A stretch of DNA of 15,007 nucleotides, taken from Candidatus Kerfeldbacteria bacterium (GTDB lineage Bacteria > Patescibacteriota > Patescibacteriia > UBA9570). The notes beneath the pieces were generated by a model. That model searched no databases. It was given only the letters and a program-made list of their open reading frames with translations, and was not told the origin of the DNA. Made by a program: the position numbers and the translations under genes. Each line of letters opens with the position of its first letter. Within the stretch, counting starts at the first letter, position 1. This document shows, one piece after another, positions 6,097-13,246 of the stretch. Where the stretch lies: NCBI GenBank assembly GCA_016207285.1, contig JACQPW010000011.1:1-15007 (forward strand). The letters run 5' to 3'.

Positions 6097-7851
6097 ATGT
6101 TTCATGGACTCCACAAAGTGGCCGCGACCACTGCCCTACTCCTTGGGTGGGTGCCCGCCGTTCACGCCGCCAGTTTTTATTTAGCCGATGACGCCGTCAC
6201 GATTGATAGCGACATCGAAGCAGCCTGGGATGACTACAAGGTAGTCACCGATAAGGAAGATGACTCGGACCGCGTACGCTATTGCTGGAATCCAGCCACT
6301 TTGGCTTGGGATGAGGTAACGAGTGAGGCCGATTGCACTAACTTGTTGTACGATCCGCTGGGACAGGTCGATTTGATTGATGGCTGGTTTGGTGTGAACG
6401 AAACCAACATGTTAGTGGCCTTTACGACATCGACGCCGATGTTTTCGCTAAAAAATATGGCAACGGATGAAGTCATCAGTTTGTTTGATGAAGCCGTGTT
6501 TGCGTCCGGCGCAACTGCTCTACCAGAGGCCTTTGATCATAAAATGGTATTCGCCTTCGATACCGATCCAGCCGAAGGTAATCAAACCAGTTTTGATTAC
6601 TACATGGTCGCCAATATTCAATACGACATTTCTATGCAGATAAGTGAGGCAGATGGTTTCTTACAAATCTACCAAGAAAACGGCGATACGGATGGCTTTC
6701 AAGCCGATGAAGATACCTTTATGGCCGATATCGATACATCAGATTCAGAGGTTGATGACGATATGGCAACTGCGCCAAGCAATACCATGGAAATTCGCCA
6801 AAATATTGAAACCTTCTATGATACCACCGGTATTAGTTCAGGCGATGAGGTCAAATTCAGATTAGAAACCCACTCAACTGATGGTGATACCACCAAAGCA
6901 GTGCGCGTTGCCTTCACTGATAGTAATGAAGTGACGGAAGACGCGGTCGTGGTCGGCAGTGGTGCCACCCGTTTTGATGGTCGCCAGGGTGACCGTTTCC
7001 CCCGCGGTGTGGTAACGGCCTATGCCCAAGATGACCAAACTCAGTTATTAGAATTCGAAGCCTACCACAAAAAACTGGGTGTCCAGGTGGCCGTTGGTGA
7101 CGTGGATGGAGATGATGAACTGGAAATTGTCACTGTACCATTCAAAAAAGTGCACAACCCTGAACTGAAAGTGTTTGATTTAGCTGGCAACCTGGAAGTA
7201 TCGGCCGTCATTCCAAAAGAAGCAGACGTCACCCGATTATCACGCTACACAGTGGCTGTTGGTGATGTCGATGGTGAAGCTGGTGATGAGATTGTGCTGG
7301 CTAACTTTGCTGGCGAACGTGTCTTGATGGATGTCTTACAAGTAGCTGACGACACCTACACTCGTCTAGCACACTATGATGAGCAAATCGCCAATTATGG
7401 CAACGGTGCTTGGGTAGATGTAGCTGATGTGGTGGCCGAGAACGATGGCGAAGAAATCGTTACGGGTTCTATGTTCAGTGCAGCCGTGGTGGATCTTTGG
7501 GAATATATTGATGGTGGACTCAACAACATCGTCCAATATGATGAACTCAATGTGGGCCGAAAATCCGGTGTCCATATTGCTGCCAGCGATGGCCAAGTAG
7601 TCATGGTCAAGCATGGTGGCAATGCCAAGGTTGAACTACAGGAATGGGTCACGGATAAAGGTAATCTGGATCCAACCGACGATACACCATTCAGCGTTGG
7701 TGTTATTGGAGACATCGCGTATGATGGTACCAATATCGCTGTGTCTTCGTTCACCCGCAGTAAGGTGACGGTCTATGACACCGCCGGTGAGAAACAATAC
7801 ACCATTAGCACCAATAGCAAAGGTGGGTTTGTGGAGTTTGTGAGTCTTTAA
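6097..7851 (+). CDS. Secreted CBM9/DOMON-like and FG-GAP-type beta-propeller protein
   Basis: A 584-residue exported protein. The signal peptide is residues 1-24 or 25 (core TTALLLGWVPAVHA, AxA-type cleavage). Residues 26-290 resemble a CBM9/DOMON-like jelly roll: an IDSDIEAAWDDY opening, VNETNMLVAFTTS, VFAFDTDPAEG, and a closing ISSGDEVKFRLETHST strand. From about residue 325, propeller-type repeats recur about every 50 residues: VAVGDVDGDDELEIV (near 332), VAVGDVDGEAGDEIV (near 384) and VDVADVVAENDGEEIV (near 439), with a degenerate copy near 532 (FSVGVIGDIAYDGTNIAV). The DxDGD loops resemble Ca2+-binding loops. The protein is very acidic. No membrane anchor or sorting signal is visible. 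Function is unknown; surface binding of polysaccharide or adhesion are guesses. No SD and no convincing promoter precede it. It is divergent from hrcA across the CIRCE region, the only plus-strand gene here. Confidence 0.85.
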   Translation: MFHGLHKVAATTALLLGWVPAVHAASFYLADDAVTIDSDIEAAWDDYKVVTDKEDDSDRVRYCWNPATLAWDEVTSEADCTNLLYDPLGQVDLIDGWFGVNETNMLVAFTTSTPMFSLKNMATDEVISLFDEAVFASGATALPEAFDHKMVFAFDTDPAEGNQTSFDYYMVANIQYDISMQISEADGFLQIYQENGDTDGFQADEDTFMADIDTSDSEVDDDMATAPSNTMEIRQNIETFYDTTGISSGDEVKFRLETHSTDGDTTKAVRVAFTDSNEVTEDAVVVGSGATRFDGRQGDRFPRGVVTAYAQDDQTQLLEFEAYHKKLGVQVAVGDVDGDDELEIVTVPFKKVHNPELKVFDLAGNLEVSAVIPKEADVTRLSRYTVAVGDVDGEAGDEIVLANFAGERVLMDVLQVADDTYTRLAHYDEQIANYGNGAWVDVADVVAENDGEEIVTGSMFSAAVVDLWEYIDGGLNNIVQYDELNVGRKSGVHIAASDGQVVMVKHGGNAKVELQEWVTDKGNLDPTDDTPFSVGVIGDIAYDGTNIAVSSFTRSKVTVYDTAGEKQYTISTNSKGGFVEFVSL

Positions 7852-7867
7852 GCTCCCCCGCCCTACC

Positions 7868-7903
7868 AAATATAAAAGCGCCCGTTAGGGCGCTTTTATA
7901 TTT
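7868..7903. terminator. Bidirectional Rho-independent terminator
   Basis: A perfect 16-bp stem, AAATATAAAAGCGCCC (7868-7883) pairing with its complement at 7888-7903, closes a GTTA loop. It is GC-rich at the top with A/T flanks, and the plus strand continues TTTTCTTTC. It lies between convergent genes that end at 7851 and 7912, so it can stop transcription from both sides. Confidence 0.92.
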
Positions 7904-7911
7904 TTCTTTCC

Positions 7912-8382
7912 TTACTCCACAGTCACCGTGACTGCTTCGGATTTTACAGCTGGTACTAAATCGGTATGGTCGTTGTTTTGTAACGATACCATCAATTCAT
8001 GTTCACCAACCTCTAATCCTGCAACCGAGGTGACTTCAGCCACACCGGCCACGAAGTACTCACCATCTACCCACACATGGTAGTGACCTTCGCCTGCTGC
8101 ATTGGCACCTTCTACTTTGTCTGGTGCTAACGTGAAGTCGTCAATGGCTACCTCAAGATCAAATGTAGTCGCTACGGTATCACCATCTTCTGGTGAACTA
8201 ATTTCAATGGCAGCATCCTCATCTTCTCCGTCATCTACCTCGTCTGCATCAACATCATCCACCGCCACAGTCGTGGTGTTGGTGTTGGCATTCGATGTTG
8301 TGGTGGTCGTGCAACCGGCACCCGCTAAAAGCAAGGCACTGAGGGCTAGACCGGACAAGGTCGCTAATGTATTGGTACGCAT
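7912..8382 (-). CDS. Small lipoprotein with a DUF4399-like Ig domain
   Basis: A 156-residue lipid-anchored surface protein. The signal peptide MRTNTLATLSGLALSALLLAGAGC ends in a lipobox, with Cys24 as the lipidation site. A Thr/Asn then Asp/Glu-rich linker follows (25-58, with the run DDVDADEVDDGEDEDAA). The folded domain (59-156) begins IEISSPEDGDTV and contains GEGHYHVWVDG (97-107), a pattern known from DUF4399-like and similar extracellular beta-sandwich domains. His100 and His102 could bind metal, but this is not shown. A TTG start at 8442 would add 20 residues, but that TTG is the -35 box of a promoter and the inner start gives a proper signal peptide, so 8382 is chosen. No SD. It may also be read through from the ABC operon, whose last gene stops at 8449. 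Confidence 0.8.
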   Translation of the reverse strand: MRTNTLATLSGLALSALLLAGAGCTTTTTSNANTNTTTVAVDDVDADEVDDGEDEDAAIEISSPEDGDTVATTFDLEVAIDDFTLAPDKVEGANAAGEGHYHVWVDGEYFVAGVAEVTSVAGLEVGEHELMVSLQNNDHTDLVPAVKSEAVTVTVE

Positions 8383-8413
8383 TGTAAAATACGTTAATGA
8401 TTTAATTGTAACT

Positions 8414-8442
8414 AGTATAACAAACCAGTCTAGGTGAGACAA
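8414..8442 (-). promoter_or_regulatory. Promoter of the small lipoprotein gene
   Basis: On the minus strand TTGTCT (8437-8442), a 17-nt spacer and TATACT (8414-8419), with TG one base upstream of the -10 (extended -10 TGTTATACT). The predicted start near 8406 gives a leader of about 24 nt. The -35 begins 6 nt after the permease stop. Confidence 0.65.
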
Positions 8443-8448
8443 CTTAAT

Positions 8449-9219
8449 TTAGCGTTTAATGTAACCCCACTGTTTGTGTAAGTGCCGCTCGGCCACGCCA
8501 AATACTAATAGGTCAATTAGTAGACCCAGTAAAATGATAGTCAACATAATCGCCATCACTTGGGCAATGTTATTCAGCTCACGGCCGACCATTAACAGTT
8601 GCCCCAAACCAGCGGTAATAAACAGCATTTCCCCGGCCATCAACGAGCGCCAAGCAAACGCCCAACCTTGTTTCAAACCAGTCACAAAGGTTGGTAACAT
8701 AGCTGGTAAAATAATCCGACGGTAAATATTCCACCGTGATAACTTGAACATCTTGCCTACCCGCAGGTACATTGGCGGAATCGTCCGCACGGCCCCTTCT
8801 ACGGCGACAGTAATACTTAACACCGCTCCCATCACCACTACAAACAAAATCGCTTTTTCGTTCAAGCCAAACCAGAGCAGCGCTAGTGGCAACCAGCAGA
8901 TACTCGGCAGGGTCTGTAAACCGAGAATCAAACCACCAAAGACCTGTTTTAAGTTTTTATTACGCGCTAAACCTAACCCAATCAGGGTACCAATACACAC
9001 TGCGATCATGAAGCCAATCCCTAACCGTTGCAAACTGACAAATACCCCTGGCAATAACTCTCCGCTGGTCAATAAATCCCACCACACCATAAGCACGCGC
9101 TTGGGTGACGGAAAGATATAGGTTGGCCAAATCTTGAGGCGCACCACTATTTCCCAGCTTAAAAATAACCCCACCCAGCCGAGCAATGGTTTCAAAAATG
9201 AATGGGTAAACTTATTCAT
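8449..9219 (-). CDS. ABC transporter permease, nitrate/sulfonate/taurine class
   Basis: A 256-residue inner-membrane permease of the BPD_transp_1 fold (SsuC/TauC/NrtB-like). About six hydrophobic segments are visible, for example near 12-26, 67-84, 95-117, 122-142, 175-195 and 215-240. The EAA loop that docks the ATPase is recognisable as AVRTIPPMYLRVGKMFKL followed by IILPAMLPTFVTGLKQGW (about 143-186). The N-terminal region WPTYIFPSPKRVL is typical of the subfamily. Length is normal. It starts 10 nt after the ATPase stop with no SD. It would form a homodimer with two copies of the ATPase encoded just upstream and receive substrate from the binding lipoprotein. The substrate cannot be read from sequence. 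Confidence 0.92.
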   Translation of the reverse strand: MNKFTHSFLKPLLGWVGLFLSWEIVVRLKIWPTYIFPSPKRVLMVWWDLLTSGELLPGVFVSLQRLGIGFMIAVCIGTLIGLGLARNKNLKQVFGGLILGLQTLPSICWLPLALLWFGLNEKAILFVVVMGAVLSITVAVEGAVRTIPPMYLRVGKMFKLSRWNIYRRIILPAMLPTFVTGLKQGWAFAWRSLMAGEMLFITAGLGQLLMVGRELNNIAQVMAIMLTIILLGLLIDLLVFGVAERHLHKQWGYIKR

Positions 9220-9229
9220 GTCAGCAACG

Positions 9230-9982
9230 TTAGGTATAGAGTAAAGCTTCGGCCTGTAATTGTTCAGTAATGCTGCGGATATAGCTGTCTAAGTTCGAAT
9301 CAAAACTGCGGCGGGGGCGTGGTAGGTCAATCTTATATTCACTGCGAATATGGGCGGGACGTTTGGTGAGTACTAAGACGCGATCTCCTAACAACACCGC
9401 TTCCCGCACATCATGGGTAACAAACACAATCGAGACGGGATAGTCTTGCAATAGGGTCTGCACAAATTGCTGCAACCGCTCTCTGGTTTGAGCATCCAAA
9501 GCCGAGAACGGTTCATCCATCAAAATAATATTCGGCTCGATAATCAAGGTGCGCGCCAAGGCCGCGCGCTGTTTCATCCCGCCGGATAATTCATGCGGAT
9601 AGGCTGAACCAAACTGCTCGAGGGCGACAATTTTGAGATAGCGTTCTACCAGTTGGGACATTTCGGTCTTACTGTATTGCTTACGATCTAAACCGAAGGC
9701 AACGTTTTTATCCACAGTTAACCAGGGTAATAAGGCTGGATCCTGAAACATCATGGCTAACCGACCGGTGTGAATGACAGTACCGGTCGTGGGTTGATCT
9801 AACTGTGAGATGACATTAAACAGGGTAGATTTGCCACAACCGGAAGGCCCAACTAAACAAACTACCTCGTGGCTACCCACCTCAAACGAGATGTCTTGTA
9901 AAACATCGGTCTTGGTTTTTTTGGTCTCGAAAACCTTACTGATATTCCTGACCTGTAATTTCGCTGAGGAGGCTGAAGTCAT
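9230..9982 (-). CDS. ABC transporter ATP-binding protein, nitrate/sulfonate/taurine class
   Basis: A 250-residue cytoplasmic ATPase (SsuB/TauB/NrtD-like) that powers import. All motifs are intact: Walker A GPSGCGKST (45-53), Q-loop MFQDPALLPW (Gln80), signature LSGGMKQR (132-139), Walker B IILMDEP (152-158), D-loop SALD and switch His190 (VTHD). The LLPWLTVDKNVAFGL segment after the Q-loop is characteristic of this subfamily. The ATG lies 47 nt inside the binding-protein gene, in another frame. No later ATG, GTG or TTG precedes the conserved first strand (LQVRNISKVF), so the overlap appears real and suggests coupled translation. Confidence 0.95.
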   Translation of the reverse strand: MTSASSAKLQVRNISKVFETKKTKTDVLQDISFEVGSHEVVCLVGPSGCGKSTLFNVISQLDQPTTGTVIHTGRLAMMFQDPALLPWLTVDKNVAFGLDRKQYSKTEMSQLVERYLKIVALEQFGSAYPHELSGGMKQRAALARTLIIEPNIILMDEPFSALDAQTRERLQQFVQTLLQDYPVSIVFVTHDVREAVLLGDRVLVLTKRPAHIRSEYKIDLPRPRRSFDSNLDSYIRSITEQLQAEALLYT

Positions 9983-10946
9983 AAAGCTGGTTAAAATCGA
10001 GGCCGGCGGCTTGGATAAATCCTAGGGTTTCGGCCTGACCACGGAAGATATCAATACTGGTCTGATCTGGCACATACGTTGGGTCTAAGCGTTCCCAGGC
10101 ATTGGCTAGTACTGTCTCATCTAAGGCAGCCCCTGTCAACTTCTCAATTTCCGTATTCACGATCGCTTGCGCCTCGGTGGGATGCGCATTAATCCAATCG
10201 GTGACCGTCACATGCGCAGTTAGCCATTGCTTGACAACGTCGGGATGTTGCTCCAAAAAATCATTACTCACAATGATCACTGTCGTCGCGAACGAACCGT
10301 TTGGCCACAGATCGCGTTCATCTACTAACACTTCCCCACCGGCTTCGCTCACTAAGCGACTCACCCATGGCTCTGGCACCCAGGAACCATCCAATTGCTG
10401 TTGTTGAAACAAAGAAATTTGATCCGCATTTGCCATCGGGCTAATCGTCACCTGCTCAAGCAGGCCTTTGCTTTGGAAATACGTGCGGAGTGAAACATCT
10501 TGGGTGTTACCTTGTTGCGGTGAAGCAAAGGTTTTGCCGATGAAGGCACTGTCACCAGCCGTTCGATACGCAGCCGCTAGTTCTGGCTGCACGACAAAAG
10601 AGGCACCACCAGACATACTGCCGGCAACAATCTTCAAAGCGGCACCTTCGGATTGCACAAAGCCATTTAAGGCTGGGCTGGGACCAATATAGGCAATGTC
10701 AATTTGATCAGCAAACAGAGCTTCGATTTCGGCTGGACCGGCATTAAAGGTGAAAGTTTCAATCTCAACGTCTCCCAGTTCTTTCTGGAAACTACCATCC
10801 GCTAGACCCACTAATGGCTGGGCATGGGTAATATTAGGAAAATACCCGACCCGCACTGTCTCTAACGTACCATTATCCTGAGTTGTGCAACCAGTCAAAA
10901 TTGGCAGAATAACTGCTACACTAGCGAATACAAAGCGGCTGTTCAT
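9936..10946 (-). CDS. ABC transporter substrate-binding lipoprotein (SsuA/NMT1-like)
   Basis: A 336-residue exported binding protein, probably membrane-anchored. The signal peptide MNSRFVFASVAVILPILTGC ends in a lipobox with Cys20. The mature part starts with the family hallmark VRVGYFPNITHAQPLVGLADG, then FNAGPAEIEALFADQIDIAYIGPSPALNG, the pattern of the aliphatic-sulfonate/nitrate/taurine binding family (two-lobed periplasmic-binding-protein II fold). A WVPEPWVS motif in the second lobe also fits. The ligand is uncertain: sulfonates, nitrate, taurine, pyrimidine precursors and others are bound by relatives. It begins 8 nt after the GEVED gene, with only a weak GGGGAA before it, and ends 47 nt inside the ATPase gene. 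Confidence 0.92.
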   Translation of the reverse strand: MNSRFVFASVAVILPILTGCTTQDNGTLETVRVGYFPNITHAQPLVGLADGSFQKELGDVEIETFTFNAGPAEIEALFADQIDIAYIGPSPALNGFVQSEGAALKIVAGSMSGGASFVVQPELAAAYRTAGDSAFIGKTFASPQQGNTQDVSLRTYFQSKGLLEQVTISPMANADQISLFQQQQLDGSWVPEPWVSRLVSEAGGEVLVDERDLWPNGSFATTVIIVSNDFLEQHPDVVKQWLTAHVTVTDWINAHPTEAQAIVNTEIEKLTGAALDETVLANAWERLDPTYVPDQTSIDIFRGQAETLGFIQAAGLDFNQLYDFSLLSEITGQEYQ

Positions 10947-10954
10947 AATGGTGG

Positions 10955-12379
10955 CTATTCCCCAAGTGGCATATCAACCGCCAAGGTTTGACCATCAGCG
11001 GTTAACAAGTGCAGGTGAAGATCACTGAGTGTTTTTAACGCAGTGGTACTAAAATAAATGCTAAAGCTGCTCTCACAGGTCATCAAGGTAGTGCTACCCT
11101 CACAACGTTTCACTTGTTCTCCAAAAGCATTGGTCACAATGTCACAACTCCAATCGGTCGGCCAGCCCAGACCATTAATATCAAGATCAACATCTACGGG
11201 GTCAGGCAAAGCAGGGTATTGATGATCCAATGGCACCTCAAAACCGACTAACTGCAGTGCTACCATTTCGGTTGGAATCGTTTCCGTTGCGCGCGGACTA
11301 ATGACTGTACGCATCACTGTTGTATCGGAACCAAGATCCGTAAAATACACTCGACTCGGATCAAACTCAGTGAGTGTGTAATCGTGACTGTCTTGATCCA
11401 CCGCCGCTAGGGTTTTATGCACAATATAGACTGGGCAGGTTTTGATTATGCGCGTGCCATCTGGATACCGTACTGAAACTTCCACCGCTACCGTCTCTAC
11501 GGTCGCAGAATGTTTTTGTCTAGATTTGACTGTCACCTCGTCCAATCCGGAAATAGAGACCTTTTTTGATTTATCTTTATAGACACCATCCCCATTTGGA
11601 TCGGAAGAATTCGGGAAATCAATATGGGAAAACGCTTTGGTTCCGGGTTTCTCCACGATAGTTATTTTTCCGGCGTCGCCATGTTGCATAATCAGTGGAT
11701 TGGGTCGACAATTTACTCCATAGCTACCACCATCACCCGGCACACTTGGGCCATAATCCTCAACCTCACCGCTTGTAAACGTACCAGCACCGGTCTCATC
11801 ATAGAGTCGTTGGTCTTTCGTCACCACTGCTCGAAACCAAATGTTCTTCACATTCTCACCAGCCATAAACGCCGGAACGTAAGCAGTAATCGTTTTAGTT
11901 TGCGCACTTAAATCCACCGGAAAATTTCGTACAGCCCACTCATCAGCACAGGCATCGGAACCTGCCCACTGACCATTTTTGTCCCAATCCGCAAACAGAT
12001 TTAAATACGCTGTACCAGACATTTCTCCGGGATTCTCAACCTGCACTAGAAAAACCGCCTTGCTGGTTGCACAGGCTTTTAATTTCAAATCAACGCCATC
12101 ATCAAACTTATCTTGATCCACTTGCTTAGAATCTTTCTCGCTCGTTACGGTTTGACCCAACCACACCTCATCAACGGTCAGCGTACGAGCGCCATTAGAA
12201 GCCTCCAGACTTGGAAACGCTCCGGTAGCACCATTCCCATAAGAGGTTGACGCACCGTCCGGGGCATCACCATAATCGTAGCTGGTCGCAGTTGGAATGG
12301 TTCCGGCCCAAGTTGGTAAGGCTAAGGACAACACGCAAATACCGCTACTGATGGCATGAAAAAATCGTTTCATAGGCAT
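10955..12379 (-). CDS. Secreted GEVED-domain surface protein
   Basis: A 474-residue exported protein. The chosen start (MPMKRFFHAIS) gives a signal peptide ending ALPTWAG; an ATG two codons later (12373) is equally possible. A start at 12442 would add 21 residues before the signal peptide and overlap a promoter, so it is rejected. The mature N-terminus has SYDYGDAPD, a motif often found before GEVED domains, then DDGVDL and a beta-sandwich (about 95-215) with LFADWDKNGQWAG and the closing GTFTSGEVEDYGPSVPG, which names the domain. The rest (about 215-474) is beta-rich with several Cys and no recognised domain. No C-terminal anchor is visible. It is the first gene of a tight operon with an ABC importer (8-nt gap), so it may capture or process the importer's substrate; this is inference. 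Confidence 0.8.
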   Translation of the reverse strand: MPMKRFFHAISSGICVLSLALPTWAGTIPTATSYDYGDAPDGASTSYGNGATGAFPSLEASNGARTLTVDEVWLGQTVTSEKDSKQVDQDKFDDGVDLKLKACATSKAVFLVQVENPGEMSGTAYLNLFADWDKNGQWAGSDACADEWAVRNFPVDLSAQTKTITAYVPAFMAGENVKNIWFRAVVTKDQRLYDETGAGTFTSGEVEDYGPSVPGDGGSYGVNCRPNPLIMQHGDAGKITIVEKPGTKAFSHIDFPNSSDPNGDGVYKDKSKKVSISGLDEVTVKSRQKHSATVETVAVEVSVRYPDGTRIIKTCPVYIVHKTLAAVDQDSHDYTLTEFDPSRVYFTDLGSDTTVMRTVISPRATETIPTEMVALQLVGFEVPLDHQYPALPDPVDVDLDINGLGWPTDWSCDIVTNAFGEQVKRCEGSTTLMTCESSFSIYFSTTALKTLSDLHLHLLTADGQTLAVDMPLGE

Positions 12380-12386
12380 AGGTAAG

Positions 12387-12392
12387 ATTATA
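12387..12392 (-). promoter_or_regulatory. Consensus -10 box next to the GEVED gene start (P2)
   Basis: On the minus strand a perfect TATAAT ends 7 nt before the ATG at 12379, the same distance as at hrcA and at the gene starting at 14884. The -35 position (AAGGAT) is poor. If active, the message would be leaderless. Confidence 0.45.
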
Positions 12393-12416
12393 TAGGCTAA
12401 TGCTTCTAGATCCTTA

Positions 12417-12446
12417 ATTGTAGCATACTGTACTACATACACTCAA
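12417..12446 (-). promoter_or_regulatory. Candidate promoter P1 of the GEVED-ABC operon
   Basis: On the minus strand TTGAGT (12441-12446), an 18-nt spacer and TACAAT (12417-12422) with an upstream TG (extended -10 TGCTACAAT). It begins just 7 nt after the stop of the preceding gene. The predicted leader is about 30 nt and has no well-placed SD. It may act with, or instead of, P2. Confidence 0.5.
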
Positions 12447-12453
12447 TTGACCA

Positions 12454-13239
12454 TCAGCGAAGTGTGTCTAACTGCACTGCACGAATGTGATCCAATAACA
12501 ACGAATGTACTGCCTGCGTATTCGCTAAAATTGCAGAGGTAATATGAATATCCCACGGTTGACCATTGAAATAGGTGGCAATCCCACCAGCTTTTTCTAC
12601 CAAGAAACAAGCCGCTAAAATATCCCACGGTTTCACAACTGGAATAATGCTGCCGTCCATCTGGCCGGTCGCCACATAAGCTGACACCAATGATGATTGC
12701 AGATCGCGCAAATTCACGTTTGGTAATGTGTAGAGCGCTCGCACTAAATCTAGATAGTGTTCTGAGATTTCAGGAAATTGCTGGAACAAGTATTGATTTG
12801 GGCAGAGGTCGATTAGTTTAGTGGGATGATGCGTATCTGGATGTGGTAATGGTTGACCTTCGCTCCAAATAACTTGGTTCAGGGAATGATCTAACACCCA
12901 AGCTGCTGTCACCTTCCCCTGCTCTACGCGGACAATGTTCGTAGTGAACAATTTAATTCCCCGCACAGCGTTCATGGATCCACAAATGGGATCCACTACC
13001 CAACCAGCTTGGCCAGCCACCAGGTTTGGAAATTGATCAGCCGATGATTCTTCAGTGACAATGACATCCTGTGGAAAAGCTTGGTGCAAGCGGTCAGTAA
13101 TCAACTGATCCACCGCTAAATCTAAACTGGAAACGATATCATCCGGGCTCGTTTTACCATGAATGTTGCTCAGCTGTTTCCACTCACTAGCGACTAGAGC
13201 AAAAATGTCCTGGCTGAGCTGTGCAATGACTTTATGCAT
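12454..13239 (-). CDS. Inositol monophosphatase-family protein with altered metal-site motif
   Basis: A 261-residue cytoplasmic protein of the FIG superfamily (inositol monophosphatase, SuhB, CysQ and others), which hydrolyse small phosphate esters with Mg2+. Family landmarks are present: Asp40 in IVSSLDLAVDQLI, Glu63-Glu64 in VTEESS, Asp83 in WVVDP, and WDILAA (Trp205, Asp206) followed by LVEKAGG. The central motif, normally DPxDGTxN, reads DPICGSMN. The second metal-binding Asp is Cys86 and the Thr is Ser88. The Cys codon is TGT (12982-12984), two changes away from any Asp codon, so a single sequencing error does not explain it. Activity may be lost or changed. The ATG at 13239 lies 7 nt after the upstream stop; a start at 13344 would overlap that gene by 98 nt and add residues not expected in the family. 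Substrate is unknown. Confidence 0.85.
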   Translation of the reverse strand: MHKVIAQLSQDIFALVASEWKQLSNIHGKTSPDDIVSSLDLAVDQLITDRLHQAFPQDVIVTEESSADQFPNLVAGQAGWVVDPICGSMNAVRGIKLFTTNIVRVEQGKVTAAWVLDHSLNQVIWSEGQPLPHPDTHHPTKLIDLCPNQYLFQQFPEISEHYLDLVRALYTLPNVNLRDLQSSLVSAYVATGQMDGSIIPVVKPWDILAACFLVEKAGGIATYFNGQPWDIHITSAILANTQAVHSLLLDHIRAVQLDTLR

Positions 13240-13246
13240 GTCTACT

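Noticed and set aside
8383..8442. TTG start giving the lipoprotein 20 extra residues
   Set aside because: The TTG is the first part of a -35 box (TTGTCT-N17-TATACT), and the extension would put a second hydrophobic stretch before a normal lipoprotein signal peptide.
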